Notes: generated by a model not told the origin, from the letters alone. A DNA stretch of 64,000 bases from JASLZO01 sp965247995 (GCA_965247995.1 OZ252041.1:620001-684000); one strand, 5' to 3'; positions 50,739-60,715 are shown, counted from the stretch's first letter. Numbers and translations: made by a program.

Positions 50739-51605
50739 CTACGAAGACCCGCCGGCGACCGTCAACACCACGTTGTCGATCAGTCGGGCGGGCCCGATGC
50801 GGACCGCGAGCGATGCCATCGCGTCCCGCTCAATGAGACCAGAGAGTTCCTCCAGCGTCCCGTGGTCCGCAACGGACGCGTAGTCCACGTCCGCCAACGG
50901 CTCCCTCCCCAGCGTCTCCAACATCACATCGCGCAGAGCGCCTGCTCGCCGCTCTCCCGCCTTGAATCGCTCCACGGCTACGGAGAGCGCGCGGTAGAGA
51001 ACACCCGCAGCCATGCGTTGTTCTGGGTTCAAGTACACGTTCCGGCTCGACATCGCCAGCCCATCCGCCTCCCGCACCGTCGGCACGACGACCACCTCGA
51101 CCGGAAAGTCTAGGTCCCGGACTAGTTGCTGGATCACCACGACCTGTTGCCCGTCTTTCTGACCAAAGTACGCCCGGTCCGGTTGGACGATGTTGAACAG
51201 CTTCGCCACCACCGTCGCCACACCCGCGAAGAACCCGGGCCGCGCGGTCCCCTCCAGCACAGTCTCCAACCGGCCCGGCGAAATCGTCGTCTCCACCCGG
51301 CCGTCGCCCGACGGGTACATCTCCGAAACGTCGGGATACAACACCAGGTCACACCCGGTCTCATCGAGCAACCGGCAGTCGCGCTCGAAGTCCCGCGGGT
51401 ACGATGCGAAGTCGTCCGTCGGAGCGAACTGGAGGGGGTTCACGAAGATCGACGCTGCCACCACGTCGTTCTCACCTCGTGCGCGTCGCACCAATTCGAT
51501 ATGCCCCTCATGGAGATACCCCATCGTCGGTACGAATCCAAGCGAAGCGCCTCCCAGTTCGGCGTGGGCTCGACGGAACTCCTCGATCGTCGTGATAACG
51601 CGCAT
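50739..51605 (-). CDS. panC: Pantothenate synthetase
   Basis: This 288-residue protein has FVPTMGYLHEGHIELVRRA, the HIGH-like motif of the PanC family. ASIFVNPLQFAPTDDFASYPRDFERDCRLL and LYPDVSEMYP follow. AYFGQKDGQQVVVIQQLV and MSSRNVYLNPEQR are the ATP and pantoate regions. It condenses pantoate and beta-alanine with ATP. panB and panD are not in this window; coaD is at the other end. It is in a minus-strand run with the ACT protein and the eIF-2B-like gene. Confidence 0.96.
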   Translation of the reverse strand: MRVITTIEEFRRAHAELGGASLGFVPTMGYLHEGHIELVRRARGENDVVAASIFVNPLQFAPTDDFASYPRDFERDCRLLDETGCDLVLYPDVSEMYPSGDGRVETTISPGRLETVLEGTARPGFFAGVATVVAKLFNIVQPDRAYFGQKDGQQVVVIQQLVRDLDFPVEVVVVPTVREADGLAMSSRNVYLNPEQRMAAGVLYRALSVAVERFKAGERRAGALRDVMLETLGREPLADVDYASVADHGTLEELSGLIERDAMASLAVRIGPARLIDNVVLTVAGGSS

Positions 51606-51676
51606 TCGTTCAACGTCCGGACACGAGCGCCGGCCATCGGCGTCTCAGGTCACTCAGAGACGGAAAGACCATCACA

Positions 51677-52246
51677 TCACACCGTCCCGTCGGTCTGCAC
51701 GGGTCCGTGCGCCGTCAACTCGATCGAACAGCTAATAGTCGGGCCCAGGTCGGCAAGGCGGGATCGCACGCCGTCTATGTCCGCGGATCCCGGCGCGACC
51801 ACGTCACCCGCCATCACGCAAGCGGGCGGCGTGCCATCGATAACTCGTATCGAAAGATCCACCAGGTTGATCGACTCACGGGCCAGCACCTCCGCCACCG
51901 CAGCGACGATGCCAGGCCGGTCCGCCCCTTCGACGGTCAGCGTATAGCGGTCGCCCTCGACCACCCTCCGCAACCCCTCGTCATCCTCAGGATAGGGGTC
52001 CACCTGTATCCGCAACCCCTGCGTCGCCGTGATACCAACCAGCGCCGTCCGGAACGCGTTCTCCGTTCCCGGAGGCACGCGCACGATCGCCGCCACGGAG
52101 AACGCGCCGTCCAGCAACCGCATCGTGGAGTCCTCGATGTTGCAACCCGCGTCCGTCATCGCTCGAGAAACCTTCGACACGATCCCCGGCCGGTCCGGGC
52201 CCAGCACGCTCAACACGTACCGCGGGTCGGATCGGCGGTCAGTCAC
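51677..52246 (-). CDS. Protein with two ACT domains (GcvR-like)
   Basis: This 189-residue protein has two ACT modules: RYVLSVLGPDRPGIVSKVSRAMTDAGCNI at residues ~9-40, and YTLTVEGADRPGIVAAVAEVLARESINLVDL at ~97-130. The layout matches the glycine-cleavage repressor-like and amino-acid-sensing ACT families. No DNA-binding domain is present, so it probably senses a small ligand and acts on another protein. It lies between panC and a fused CoA-transferase on the same strand. Confidence 0.85.
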   Translation of the reverse strand: MTDRRSDPRYVLSVLGPDRPGIVSKVSRAMTDAGCNIEDSTMRLLDGAFSVAAIVRVPPGTENAFRTALVGITATQGLRIQVDPYPEDDEGLRRVVEGDRYTLTVEGADRPGIVAAVAEVLARESINLVDLSIRVIDGTPPACVMAGDVVAPGSADIDGVRSRLADLGPTISCSIELTAHGPVQTDGTV

Positions 52247-52271
52247 GCGAACAGGACCGGGCCGCCCTCAC

Positions 52272-54701
52272 CTAACGGAGCGCTCCGCTCTCCACCAGCT
52301 CTCGCTCCCGCGCGTCACCGAGCGATAACAGCTCCTGGAATATGTACGCGTTGTGTTGCCCCTTTCCGGGGGCGGGGTGCGTCGCGGTCCCCGGCGTCAG
52401 CGAGAGGTTCACGTTGATCCCTTGGTGCTCAATCACACCGGAGTCCGGATGGTCGATCGCCACGATTCCCTCAAGTCGGCTCCGCAAGTGCGGATCGTGG
52501 TACAAGTCCTCTGCCGTCGCCACCGCAGCCGCCGGCACGCCAACGCGCTGGAGCGCTCGCTCGACCTGGCGTGGAGTGAGGTCACGCGTCCATTCGCTCA
52601 GGTTCGCGTCGAGGTCACCCTTGTTGGCCACGCGGCCCTCGAGCGTTGCGAACCGCTCCACGGACGCCCAACCCGGGTCCCCGATCGCGCCAACCAACGC
52701 CTGCCACTGTTCCTGGTCCTCGACAGCAATAGCGCACCACGCATCCACCCCAACGCACGGGTAGACGTCGTGTGGCGCATGCGTATCGCTGAAGTTCCCC
52801 TGCGGCGCCGGCTTCGTCCCGTTGACGGTGTAATCCAGGATCGCCGGGCCCAAGAAGTGTGCCTGGCCCTCCAGTTGCGCGATCTCGATCGCCTGCCCCT
52901 CGCCCGTCTTCTCCCGGTGTTCGAGCGCGGCAACCACGGCAGTAGCGCCAAGGAGCGCCGCCACGTAATCCGGGAACGGCATCTTGATCCGAGCGTTCAG
53001 CGCCCCACCCGGGTGCCCCCACAGGTGCGTCAGGCCAGTCATCCCCATCACCTGCTGGCCGTATGACCGATAACCGCGAATGGGCCCCTCGGACCCCATC
53101 CCCGGCATCGACAGCATGATGATGTCCGGCTTCACCGACTTCAGCGTCTCGTAGTCCAACCCCAGGTTGTCCATCACCCCAGGCCGGAAGTGCTCGACCA
53201 CCGCGTCGCTCCGGCGCACGAGCTCGAGCAGCGCCTCCCGCCCGTCGGGGGTCCGCACGTCGATCGTGCAACTCAGCTTGTTCCGGTTCATGTCCTCGTA
53301 GTTCGTCTGACCGGGCGATCGCGGGTCTTCGAGACCATCCGATTCGATCTTCACGATCTCCGCCCCGAAGAACCCCAGGAACATCGTCGCGATGAACCCC
53401 GCGTGTGCTCGCGTGAAATCCACGACGCGCACACCCTCGAGAGGGGTCCTCGGCGCGCCCGTCGAAGCTCGCCCGTTCGAGGCCGCCGACCGCGGAGACG
53501 CAGTCGTCCCCGTCTTCCGCCCGTCGCTCCACTCCTGGATGACTTCCGCAGTGTGCTCACCAACCAGCGGCGCAGCCTTCCGGTCCCGCCACTTCGTTGC
53601 CGCTCCGAACCGCACCGGTGGCCCAGCAATGCGGTGCCGGCCGATAACCGGGTGGTCCGCCTCGACCAGATAACCGCGCGCCGCCACCTGCGGGTGCTCG
53701 GCGAACTCCTCCAGCCTCAACAACGGGACGATCGGAATACCGCCCCCCTGGCCTCGCTCCACGAAGTCGTCCCGCTCCACCGTCTGCGCGTACTCCGTGA
53801 TCAGCTCGTCGATGATCTCGCGGTTCTCGCGCCGCACCGTCCGGTCCAACCAGACTGGCTCGGACAGGACCGGATGCTCCATCACCGTGTTCGCCAACCG
53901 GGCGAAGTGCTCGGACCCGTAGACCGAGACGTTCACGTACGCGCCGTCAGCCGTCGGATAGGTGTTCACGGCGCCGAACGCCGTATGGGCGCCCTCGCGC
54001 CGCGAGATATCGCCCTGGTACGCGTAGCGCGATATGTAGCTGTTTTGCAGCCAGAGCACGATCTCCTGCCGTGACACGTCCACACGCTGCCCCAGGCCTC
54101 CCGTAGCCCGCCGCGCCCGTAGCGCCAGCAATACGCCGTATGCGGCATGGACCGCCGCCATCTGCGACGTTAGTTCGAACGGCGCCATGACCGGCGGCGC
54201 GTTATCGTCGCCGTTCGCGAACATCATTCCACCCGCCGCCTCGGCGATAATCTCCCCGCCCCGCGAGTTCGCGCGGGGACCTGTCTGACCGAACGGCGTC
54301 ACCGACGCAAAGACCAGCCCGGCGTTCGACGCACGCAACGCCTCGTACCCAAGCCCTAGACCGTCCAAGTACCCGGGCGTGAAATCCTCGACGATCACAT
54401 CCGCGTGCCGCGCGAGCGCGCGCAACTGCTCCTGGCCCTCTACCGACGTCAGGTCTACCACTGCGCTCCGTTTGCTCCGGTTCGCGTGGATGAACCGCAG
54501 GCTCCGCTCGGGGTCCGCGGTCCCGCCTGCGAACGGACCAAGCCGGCGCGCCGGGTCGCCTCCTGGCGGCTCGATCTTCACAACGTCCGCCCCCAGGTCG
54601 CCCAACACACGCGCACACATCTGCGTCAGATATCCGGTCAGATCGAGGACACGGACGCCCTCCAGGACACCAGAATCGGCTGCCGAATCACGTCCAGTCA
54701 C
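52272..54701 (-). CDS. Fused double CaiB/BaiF-type CoA-transferase (copy A)
   Basis: This 809-residue protein has two family III CoA-transferase domains (~10-390 and ~420-805) joined by a polar Ala/Ser/Thr linker. Each begins with the GVRVLDLT / GVRVVDFT motif. The catalytic Asp of class III enzymes is expected where the second domain has MPFPDYVAALLGATAVVAAL (Asp578). The first domain reads FELTSQMAAVHAAYG there, with Ser/Gln. These enzymes transfer CoA between acids. A second fused protein lies at 60809. The MFS gene at 54747 is upstream on the same strand. Confidence 0.88.
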   Translation of the reverse strand: MTGRDSAADSGVLEGVRVLDLTGYLTQMCARVLGDLGADVVKIEPPGGDPARRLGPFAGGTADPERSLRFIHANRSKRSAVVDLTSVEGQEQLRALARHADVIVEDFTPGYLDGLGLGYEALRASNAGLVFASVTPFGQTGPRANSRGGEIIAEAAGGMMFANGDDNAPPVMAPFELTSQMAAVHAAYGVLLALRARRATGGLGQRVDVSRQEIVLWLQNSYISRYAYQGDISRREGAHTAFGAVNTYPTADGAYVNVSVYGSEHFARLANTVMEHPVLSEPVWLDRTVRRENREIIDELITEYAQTVERDDFVERGQGGGIPIVPLLRLEEFAEHPQVAARGYLVEADHPVIGRHRIAGPPVRFGAATKWRDRKAAPLVGEHTAEVIQEWSDGRKTGTTASPRSAASNGRASTGAPRTPLEGVRVVDFTRAHAGFIATMFLGFFGAEIVKIESDGLEDPRSPGQTNYEDMNRNKLSCTIDVRTPDGREALLELVRRSDAVVEHFRPGVMDNLGLDYETLKSVKPDIIMLSMPGMGSEGPIRGYRSYGQQVMGMTGLTHLWGHPGGALNARIKMPFPDYVAALLGATAVVAALEHREKTGEGQAIEIAQLEGQAHFLGPAILDYTVNGTKPAPQGNFSDTHAPHDVYPCVGVDAWCAIAVEDQEQWQALVGAIGDPGWASVERFATLEGRVANKGDLDANLSEWTRDLTPRQVERALQRVGVPAAAVATAEDLYHDPHLRSRLEGIVAIDHPDSGVIEHQGINVNLSLTPGTATHPAPGKGQHNAYIFQELLSLGDARERELVESGALR

Positions 54702-54746
54702 GGGGACCCCCCAACTGCCTGACTACGCCCGCGGAGTGGGAAGATT

Positions 54747-55994
54747 CTACGCCGTTCGTCCGGTCACGGACGGCGGCCGCCGGAACGACCAGACCGCGAT
54801 CACGAACGCCGCTCCCACCATTACGCCCAGCCCAAGGAACGCGGACGTGAAGTCGAACCGCGTGCTGACCTCGCCCACGAACACCGTCCCCGCCGACGCC
54901 CCGAACGAGAACGCTCCGGTCATCATCGCCATCGCACGTCCGTGTTTCTCGGGCGGCGACCAGTCCGCCGCGATCGCCTGCAGCATCGGTTGTCCGGTGC
55001 CAAACCCAAGCCCCAACATGACCGCCGCCAGCACAAACATCGCAACAGAGTCCGCGTACGCCAGCGCTCCCATGCACCCCATTGCGAGCAGCAACGACGG
55101 CAACAGGATCACCGCCCGCCCCCACTTGTCAGACAGACGTCCCGTCACCAACCGGCCAGCGACCACCACGACCGCATACGCAACGAAGAACGTCGTATAT
55201 CCCTCGACGTCGCGTTCCTCGCCCAAGATCGAAACGAACGTCGTCGTCGCCAAATACGCCGCGGATAGCAGGAACGTCACTGCCGCCGGCACCGCAACCT
55301 CCGGGACGAACGATGCCTCTCTCAAACGTCGCAACCACGACCGCCGAGGTTGGTCCCCCGACAACGCTGCCCCGGTCCCCGTGCCGGACGCCCCGCCCAC
55401 CGGCATCGATCGCACGGGGAACAGGAACAATGACGCCGCTCCCATCACCACCGCACAGGTCACGAACAGCGCCTCCGGCCCCGGCCCTTTGTACAGCGCG
55501 ACGCCCACCAACGGTCCGAACGCGATCGCCAGGTTGTGCGACGTCGCGAAGTTCGTCATCGCTTCCCCGCGCCGCGACGCCGGCACCACGTCCAGCACCA
55601 TCGTCCGCGTCGCGCTCCCCAGCGCCCCAGATCCCGCTCGGCGCACGAGAGCCGGCACCAGCACCAACACCGCGATCTTGATCGGGATCAGCATCAAGGC
55701 GCCCGCAACGTTCGCTGCCAGCCCTACGAGGACCATCCCCTTCCGGCTCCAACGGTCCACACCCAACCCGTAGAGCGGCACCCCAAGCGCGGCCAACGGC
55801 CCGGCAATCCCAATGACCCAGCCCACCGTCGCCTGCGTCCCGCCGATGTCCACGATGTACAGCGGTACCGTCGGCAGCAGCATGTAGAACACGACGAACA
55901 CCGTGAACTCGAGAAGGAACAGCAGCATGAAGTCCCGTGTGTACACGCGGTCGCCCACGGGCTTGCTCCCGACGCGAGGCTCTGGCGTCGTCAT
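54747..55994 (-). CDS. MFS transporter
   Basis: This 415-residue protein has about 12 membrane segments. DFMLLFLLEFTVFVVFYMLLP begins the first; the A-motif is GLGVDRWSRKGMVLVG, and in the second half GRLVTGRLSDKWGRAVIL. It resembles drug or sugar efflux MFS_1 proteins. The CoA-transferase gene follows after 45 nt on the same strand, suggesting the permease may bring in or export that pathway's acid. The N-terminus is Pro/Arg rich, start uncertain by a few codons. Confidence 0.85.
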   Translation of the reverse strand: MTTPEPRVGSKPVGDRVYTRDFMLLFLLEFTVFVVFYMLLPTVPLYIVDIGGTQATVGWVIGIAGPLAALGVPLYGLGVDRWSRKGMVLVGLAANVAGALMLIPIKIAVLVLVPALVRRAGSGALGSATRTMVLDVVPASRRGEAMTNFATSHNLAIAFGPLVGVALYKGPGPEALFVTCAVVMGAASLFLFPVRSMPVGGASGTGTGAALSGDQPRRSWLRRLREASFVPEVAVPAAVTFLLSAAYLATTTFVSILGEERDVEGYTTFFVAYAVVVVAGRLVTGRLSDKWGRAVILLPSLLLAMGCMGALAYADSVAMFVLAAVMLGLGFGTGQPMLQAIAADWSPPEKHGRAMAMMTGAFSFGASAGTVFVGEVSTRFDFTSAFLGLGVMVGAAFVIAVWSFRRPPSVTGRTA

Positions 55995-56096
55995 CGGTGG
56001 CTTTGCAGCAGAGTCACACCGGCAATGCGAGTCGGACCCGGTGATCTCGGCGGACGTCGCCTGAACAGACGGAACCGGCCTGGTTCATCAAAAAGT

Positions 56097-56170
56097 TGGC
56101 TGGGGAACAAGGATTCGAACCTTGACTAACAGATTCAGAGTCTGTCGTCCTACCGTTAGACGATTCCCCA
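56097..56170 (-). tRNA. tRNA-Gln (anticodon CUG)
   Basis: Minus-strand acceptor TGGGGAA pairs with TTCCCCA. The anticodon stem ACAGA/TCTGT holds loop CTCTGAA (anticodon CTG). The T-loop is TTCGAAT, discriminator G, CCA encoded. Confidence 0.94.
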
Positions 56171-56224
56171 GCAGCAACCGCCCACACGGGACCGCGTCCC
56201 CCAATCCGTTCGAGAGGGACAACG

Positions 56225-57988
56225 TCAGTCTACCAGAGCGTCCTTCGCCGAATACGGATCGAACTGGTTCACAATCGGCAACCGCCGGTCCTTCCCAAAC
56301 GCCCGCGGCGTGATCCGCACCCCTGGCGGCGCCTGCCGCCGCTTGTACTCGCTCCGGTCCACCAGCCGCACCACCCGGTCGATCACCCCCGCGTCGAAAC
56401 CCATCGCCAGCAGGTTCGCCGGTGACCGGTCCCGCTCGACGTACTCCTCCAACACCGGGTCCAACTCCGCATATGGCGGGAGCGAGTCCGTATCCAACTG
56501 ATCGGGTCGTAGTTCCGCCGAAGGTGCCTTCTCCATAATCTCGCGTGGGATCAGATCGTGGCCGGCCTCATCGTTCCGGAAACGGCAGACCTCGTACACC
56601 AACGTCTTCGGCACGTCCTTGATCACCGCGAACCCGCCCGCCATGTCGCCGTACAGCGTCGCGTAGCCGGTCGCGTACTCGCTCTTGTTCCCCGTCGCCA
56701 GCACCATCCATCCGAACTTGTTGGCAATCGCCATCAACAGGTTGCCCCGCGTCCGCGCCTGGATGTTCTCCTCCGCCACACCCTCGTCAGTGCCCGCGAA
56801 CACCTCCACCAGTGCATCTCTGAACGACTCCACCGTCGCCCCGATGGGAATCGTCCGGAACGCGATGCCGAGGTTCTCCGATAACGCAGCCGAGTCCGTG
56901 ACGCTCCCCTCCGACGAATACGCGGAAGGCATCGACACCCCCAACACGTTCTCCGGCCCCAGCGCGTCCGCCGCGATCACCGCCGTCAGCGCCGAATCGA
57001 TCCCGCCCGAGAGCCCGATCACCACCTTCTGGAACCTGCTCTTGCGCACGTAGTCCCGCGTCCCCAGCACCAGCGCCCGGTACACCTCTTCCGCCGGTTC
57101 CAACCGCTGCGGCGAGGCGCGTTCCGGCAGCGGAGACCGGCCAGCCAGCCCCTCCGCAACACCCGGGATTTGAACCCGGTCGGGGACCGCCCACGGGCCG
57201 TACCTAGGGACGGATGGACTCGCCGTGTTCCTGGGCGGTTCCTCGCCCCTTCGCTGGACATCCACGTCGACGAGTAAGAGGTCCTCCTCGAATAGCGGGC
57301 TTTCCGCCAGCAGCGACCCGTCCGGGCCGAAGACTACGCTCCCGCCGTCGAACACGAGCTCGTCTTGCCCGCCAACCATGTTCACGTAACAGATAGCGAC
57401 GCCGTTGTCCCGTGAGCGGGCCGACAGCATCTCGTGCCGCTCGTCGCGCTTCAGCCGGTGATACGGCGACCCGTTGATATTCACAATCAGGCTGGCGCCC
57501 GACGCCGCCTGGACGTCCGTCGGCCCCGCCTCGGACCAGATGTCCTCGCACACGTTCACGCCGAAGAATGCGCCGCCCAGTCCGTAAACCGGGCACCGAT
57601 CGCCGGTCGTGAAGTACCGTTCCTCGTCGAAGACCGCGTAGTTCGGCAGGTGGATCTTCCGGTAGACGTCCACCAACCGGCCGTCGTGTACCACCGCCGC
57701 AGCGTTGTACAACCGCCCACCGTCCGCTTCCGGGAATCCGACAACAACGGTGATCCCAGCCGAACCGGCAACCACCGCCTCCAGCGCCTCGCGCGCACGC
57801 TCGATGAACGCCGGCTTCAGCAGCAGGTCCTCCGGCGGGTATCCGGTGATGCAGAGCTCCGGAAACGCGATCAGGTCCGCGCCCGCATCGACCGCCTCCC
57901 TGGTCCGCTCCACAATCGCCCGCACGTTCCCGTCTAGGTCACCGACCGTCGGGTTCATCTGCGCCAACGCAACGCGGAACGTGGACAT
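56225..57988 (-). CDS. nadE: Glutamine-dependent NAD+ synthetase
   Basis: This 587-residue protein has an N-terminal nitrilase-type amidase domain (Glu in ELCITGYPPEDLLL, Lys in YRKIHLPNYAVFDEERYF, Cys in GVNVCEDIW). A C-terminal synthetase domain has the PP-loop VIGLSGGIDSALTAVIAADAL and KSEYATGYATLYGDMAGGFAV. The amidase supplies ammonia from glutamine, and the synthetase amidates NaAD to NAD+. The length is normal for the bifunctional form. A tRNA-Gln lies just downstream. Confidence 0.97.
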   Translation of the reverse strand: MSTFRVALAQMNPTVGDLDGNVRAIVERTREAVDAGADLIAFPELCITGYPPEDLLLKPAFIERAREALEAVVAGSAGITVVVGFPEADGGRLYNAAAVVHDGRLVDVYRKIHLPNYAVFDEERYFTTGDRCPVYGLGGAFFGVNVCEDIWSEAGPTDVQAASGASLIVNINGSPYHRLKRDERHEMLSARSRDNGVAICYVNMVGGQDELVFDGGSVVFGPDGSLLAESPLFEEDLLLVDVDVQRRGEEPPRNTASPSVPRYGPWAVPDRVQIPGVAEGLAGRSPLPERASPQRLEPAEEVYRALVLGTRDYVRKSRFQKVVIGLSGGIDSALTAVIAADALGPENVLGVSMPSAYSSEGSVTDSAALSENLGIAFRTIPIGATVESFRDALVEVFAGTDEGVAEENIQARTRGNLLMAIANKFGWMVLATGNKSEYATGYATLYGDMAGGFAVIKDVPKTLVYEVCRFRNDEAGHDLIPREIMEKAPSAELRPDQLDTDSLPPYAELDPVLEEYVERDRSPANLLAMGFDAGVIDRVVRLVDRSEYKRRQAPPGVRITPRAFGKDRRLPIVNQFDPYSAKDALVD

Positions 57989-58082
57989 TGTGGCCGTCAG
58001 CTCGCTCCTTCCAGATGGCTTGCCGTTGCGGCACGCCGGAAGGCGTCGCCTTCGCCGTCAGTATATGGCGGACGCCACCCCG

Positions 58083-59039
58083 CTACCGCTCAAAAAAGCG
58101 CTGTGGGTTCTCCACCATGATCTGGTTGATCGCTTCATCCGAGACGCCCGCTTCGCGCAGGGCCGGTAACACCCGCCGCGTGATGAACACGTACCCATCC
58201 GGGTTCCGCTCCGCGTGCTGTTTTGTATTCGAGCCCCACGAGTCGTCGGGCGGCGCCTTGATCCCCCAGTCGTGGGAGAGCATCAGCCGGTCCGCGTAGC
58301 CCTCGTCAATGAGCGCCTTCAAGACGACATTGCGCTCCTGCCACGTCGGCGGGCGACCGTGCCACGGGTACGAGTCCATCCCCAGGTACACGCCGCTCGC
58401 CAGCAGGCCACGCAGGTAATCCAGGTCCGTCGTGTCGTTCGAATGTCCGATGCACACGCGGCTCATGTCGACGCCCTCTTCCTGAAGGATTCGTACCTGA
58501 TACTCGCCCGATCGTTCCGTTGGATGCGTGTGCGTCGAGATCGGCACGCCGGTCCGTAGGTGCGCCCGCCCCGCCGCTCGGATCACCGAGACCTCCTTCA
58601 GCTCCGGTTCGACCGCGTCGTTGGCGACCTTGATCACCCCCGCCTTGATGCCCGTCCCCTCGATCCCCTCCTCGATCTCGCGGACGTACACGTCCGCCCA
58701 CCGGTCCGGGTCCGCGAACCACATGTACCGCGGAATGTCCACGTAGGTCCCCGTCGTCGCAACGATCTGCACGCCCGACCGTCGCGACACCTCCTCCAGC
58801 AGCCGGATGTCGCGCCCAAGCTCCATCGTGGTCATGTCGATCATCGTCGTGACACCCTCCGCTCTCGCCTCCGCCAAACGCCGCACACCCTCCTCCAAGA
58901 TCGCTTGACGGTCGAATAACTCCGGGTACGTCTGGTGGATCCCCGCCGACGACACCACCACATGCTCGTGGCACAGGGTGAACCCCAGCTCCGACGAGTC
59001 CACCGGCCCCAACACCGAATTCACGTCGTTCATCGTCAC
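58083..59039 (-). CDS. Phosphotriesterase-family hydrolase
   Basis: This 318-residue protein has the binuclear-metal set of the PTE family: HEHVVVSSAG near the N-terminus, Lys in GIKAGVIKVANDA (carboxylated bridging Lys), THTHPTERSG, IGHSNDTTDLDYL and LSHDWG. Such proteins are lactonases, phosphotriesterases or amidohydrolases. It is divergent from the cupin gene. The gene and nadE lie on the same strand 94 nt apart. The presence of a nitronate monooxygenase nearby suggests xenobiotic or nitro-compound metabolism, but the true substrate may be a lactone. Confidence 0.88.
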   Translation of the reverse strand: MTMNDVNSVLGPVDSSELGFTLCHEHVVVSSAGIHQTYPELFDRQAILEEGVRRLAEARAEGVTTMIDMTTMELGRDIRLLEEVSRRSGVQIVATTGTYVDIPRYMWFADPDRWADVYVREIEEGIEGTGIKAGVIKVANDAVEPELKEVSVIRAAGRAHLRTGVPISTHTHPTERSGEYQVRILQEEGVDMSRVCIGHSNDTTDLDYLRGLLASGVYLGMDSYPWHGRPPTWQERNVVLKALIDEGYADRLMLSHDWGIKAPPDDSWGSNTKQHAERNPDGYVFITRRVLPALREAGVSDEAINQIMVENPQRFFER

Positions 59040-59132
59040 CCACCCCCAGGCGGTTCAATTGGCCGCATCACGCCGAGCGTAGTCAACCCCAGAGTGCGAG
59101 ACAATGACACAAACACCAATAGGGGGTCACCA

Positions 59133-59486
59133 ATGCAACAGGTCCGGCTCTACTCAGGCGAAGACGGCGAATCACACATGGAGGACATCGAAAACCTCTT
59201 TGGCCCCGGTGGCCTCCAGGACGCCCCGCGCCAGGCCGCGGCGGAGGTCGTCTTCATCGGCGGTTCCGGCGAGTCCTCGATCGACTGGCACACCGCGCCG
59301 CGCCGGCAGTACCTCCTCTACCTGAACGGCCACACAGAGATCGAGGTCGGAAGCGGCGATGTCCGCAGCTTCGGCCCCGGCGACGTCCTCCTCGCCGAGG
59401 ACCGCACCGGGCGCGGCCACCTGACACGCTCCTGGGGCGACGACCGTCGCATCGTGTTCGTCCCGCTGGCCGAAAACGACCACTGA
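59133..59486 (+). CDS. Cupin-domain protein
   Basis: This 117-residue protein has one cupin barrel: SSIDWHTAPRRQYLLYLNGHTEIEVGSGDVRSFGPGDVLLAEDRTGRGHLTRSW. The second motif G(D)VLL...GxGH is clear; the first motif has one His (DWH), so metal binding is partial. Function unassigned; often these are small-molecule-binding or dioxygenase-like. The ATG at 59133 is selected because the upstream frame to 58935 is Arg/His low complexity. The nitronate monooxygenase follows. Confidence 0.8.
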   Translation: MQQVRLYSGEDGESHMEDIENLFGPGGLQDAPRQAAAEVVFIGGSGESSIDWHTAPRRQYLLYLNGHTEIEVGSGDVRSFGPGDVLLAEDRTGRGHLTRSWGDDRRIVFVPLAENDH

Positions 59487-59499
59487 ACGGGTTCCGCTC

Positions 59500-59531
59500 T
59501 TGACATAGCAACCCCTCGGAGTCCCTACTAT
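59500..59531 (+). promoter_or_regulatory. Possible promoter of the nitronate monooxygenase gene
   Basis: TTGACA (59500-59505) and TACTAT (59526-59531) are 20 nt apart, longer than the usual 17, about 50 nt upstream of the ATG. Confidence 0.35.
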
Positions 59532-59581
59532 CAGCGTCCAAAAGACCGGATCGCTTGAATCGTTTGTTGGGGGGAAGGGTC

Positions 59582-60715
59582 ATGGCTGGAACGCTGCATA
59601 CACCGCTGTCCGATGAGTTGGGCGTCGACTACCCGATATTTCTTGCGGGGATGTCCAGTGGGGGTGAAGGGCAAGCAAAGGCCCCGACGCCCGTCAAACT
59701 CGTCGCCGCCATCACCAACTTGGGCGGCGTCGGCGTCCTCGGAGATAACTTCAACAACCTCGACGAACTCGACCAGGGCATCAGGGCTGTCAAGTCGCTC
59801 GTCGGCGACAAGCCCTTCGGCGTCGACTTCTTACTCCCCGCCACTCTTGCCGAGGTCGGCGCACACACTAACCGGGAGATCTACGTCGAAATCGGGCGCG
59901 ACTACCCGCAACACGTCGCCTTCGTCGACCAGCTCCTCCGCGACTTCAATCTCCCTGACGTCGACGTCCCAGAGAAGAAACCCCTCTCAGTGGCGCAAAT
60001 CAGGGAGAAGCTGGAAGTCGTCTTCGACAACAAGGTGCCCATCTTCGCCGCGGCCCTCGGCGACCCAGCCATCATGACCGAGCGCGCCCACGCCCAGGGC
60101 ATGAAGGTGATCGGTATGGCCGGCGCGATCCGACACGCCGCGCGCCACGTCGCCGCTGATGTCGACATCATCACCGCCCAGGGCACCGAAGCCGGCGGGC
60201 ACACCGGGAACATCGCCACCTTCGTCCTCGTTCCACAGGTCGTTGACGCCGTCGCGCCGCGCCCTGTCCTTGCCGCGGGCGGAATCGGCTCCGGCAGACA
60301 CGTCGCCGCGGCCCTCGCTCTCGGCGCGCAGGGCGTCTGGGTCGGCACTGCCTTCCTGGTCGCTGAGGAGGGCAACAGCCCGGATTCCCAGAAGGACCAG
60401 ATCGTCGGAGCTCGCTCGGAACAGTTCACGCTCAGCAAGTACGGCTCCGGCAAGCAGCAGCGCGCCTACGCCGGCCCCCTCCGCGAGGCCTGGGCGAACT
60501 CCGGCCTTTCAGTGCTCCCTATGCCCCTCCAGGGCATCCTGCGCGAGCGCCTTTCGGAGGCCATCCGCCTCTCCGGCCGCAGCGACCTGGACGAGATCCC
60601 CTCCGGCCAGATCGGCGGCATGGTCTCGGAGCGTCGCCCCGCCGTCGACATCTTCAACGACCTCATCAACGGGGCCGAAGAGACCATCGGCGAACTCCGT
60701 CACAACATCAGCTAA
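59582..60715 (+). CDS. Nitronate monooxygenase (2-nitropropane dioxygenase) family
   Basis: This 377-residue protein has the FMN-barrel set: LGVDYPIFLAGMSSGG, IAAALGDPAIMTERAHAQG-like FAAALGDPAIMTERAHAQGMKV, GTEAGGHTGNIATFVLVPQVV, and LAAGGIGSGRHVAAALALGAQGVWVGTAFL. It oxidises nitronates or related enols using FMN. The start at 59582 follows GGGGGGAAGGG; the codon at 59555 would add nine residues. A hairpin and the fused CoA-transferase follow. Related members act on 3-nitropropionate or are of unknown role. Confidence 0.9.
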   Translation: MAGTLHTPLSDELGVDYPIFLAGMSSGGEGQAKAPTPVKLVAAITNLGGVGVLGDNFNNLDELDQGIRAVKSLVGDKPFGVDFLLPATLAEVGAHTNREIYVEIGRDYPQHVAFVDQLLRDFNLPDVDVPEKKPLSVAQIREKLEVVFDNKVPIFAAALGDPAIMTERAHAQGMKVIGMAGAIRHAARHVAADVDIITAQGTEAGGHTGNIATFVLVPQVVDAVAPRPVLAAGGIGSGRHVAAALALGAQGVWVGTAFLVAEEGNSPDSQKDQIVGARSEQFTLSKYGSGKQQRAYAGPLREAWANSGLSVLPMPLQGILRERLSEAIRLSGRSDLDEIPSGQIGGMVSERRPAVDIFNDLINGAEETIGELRHNIS

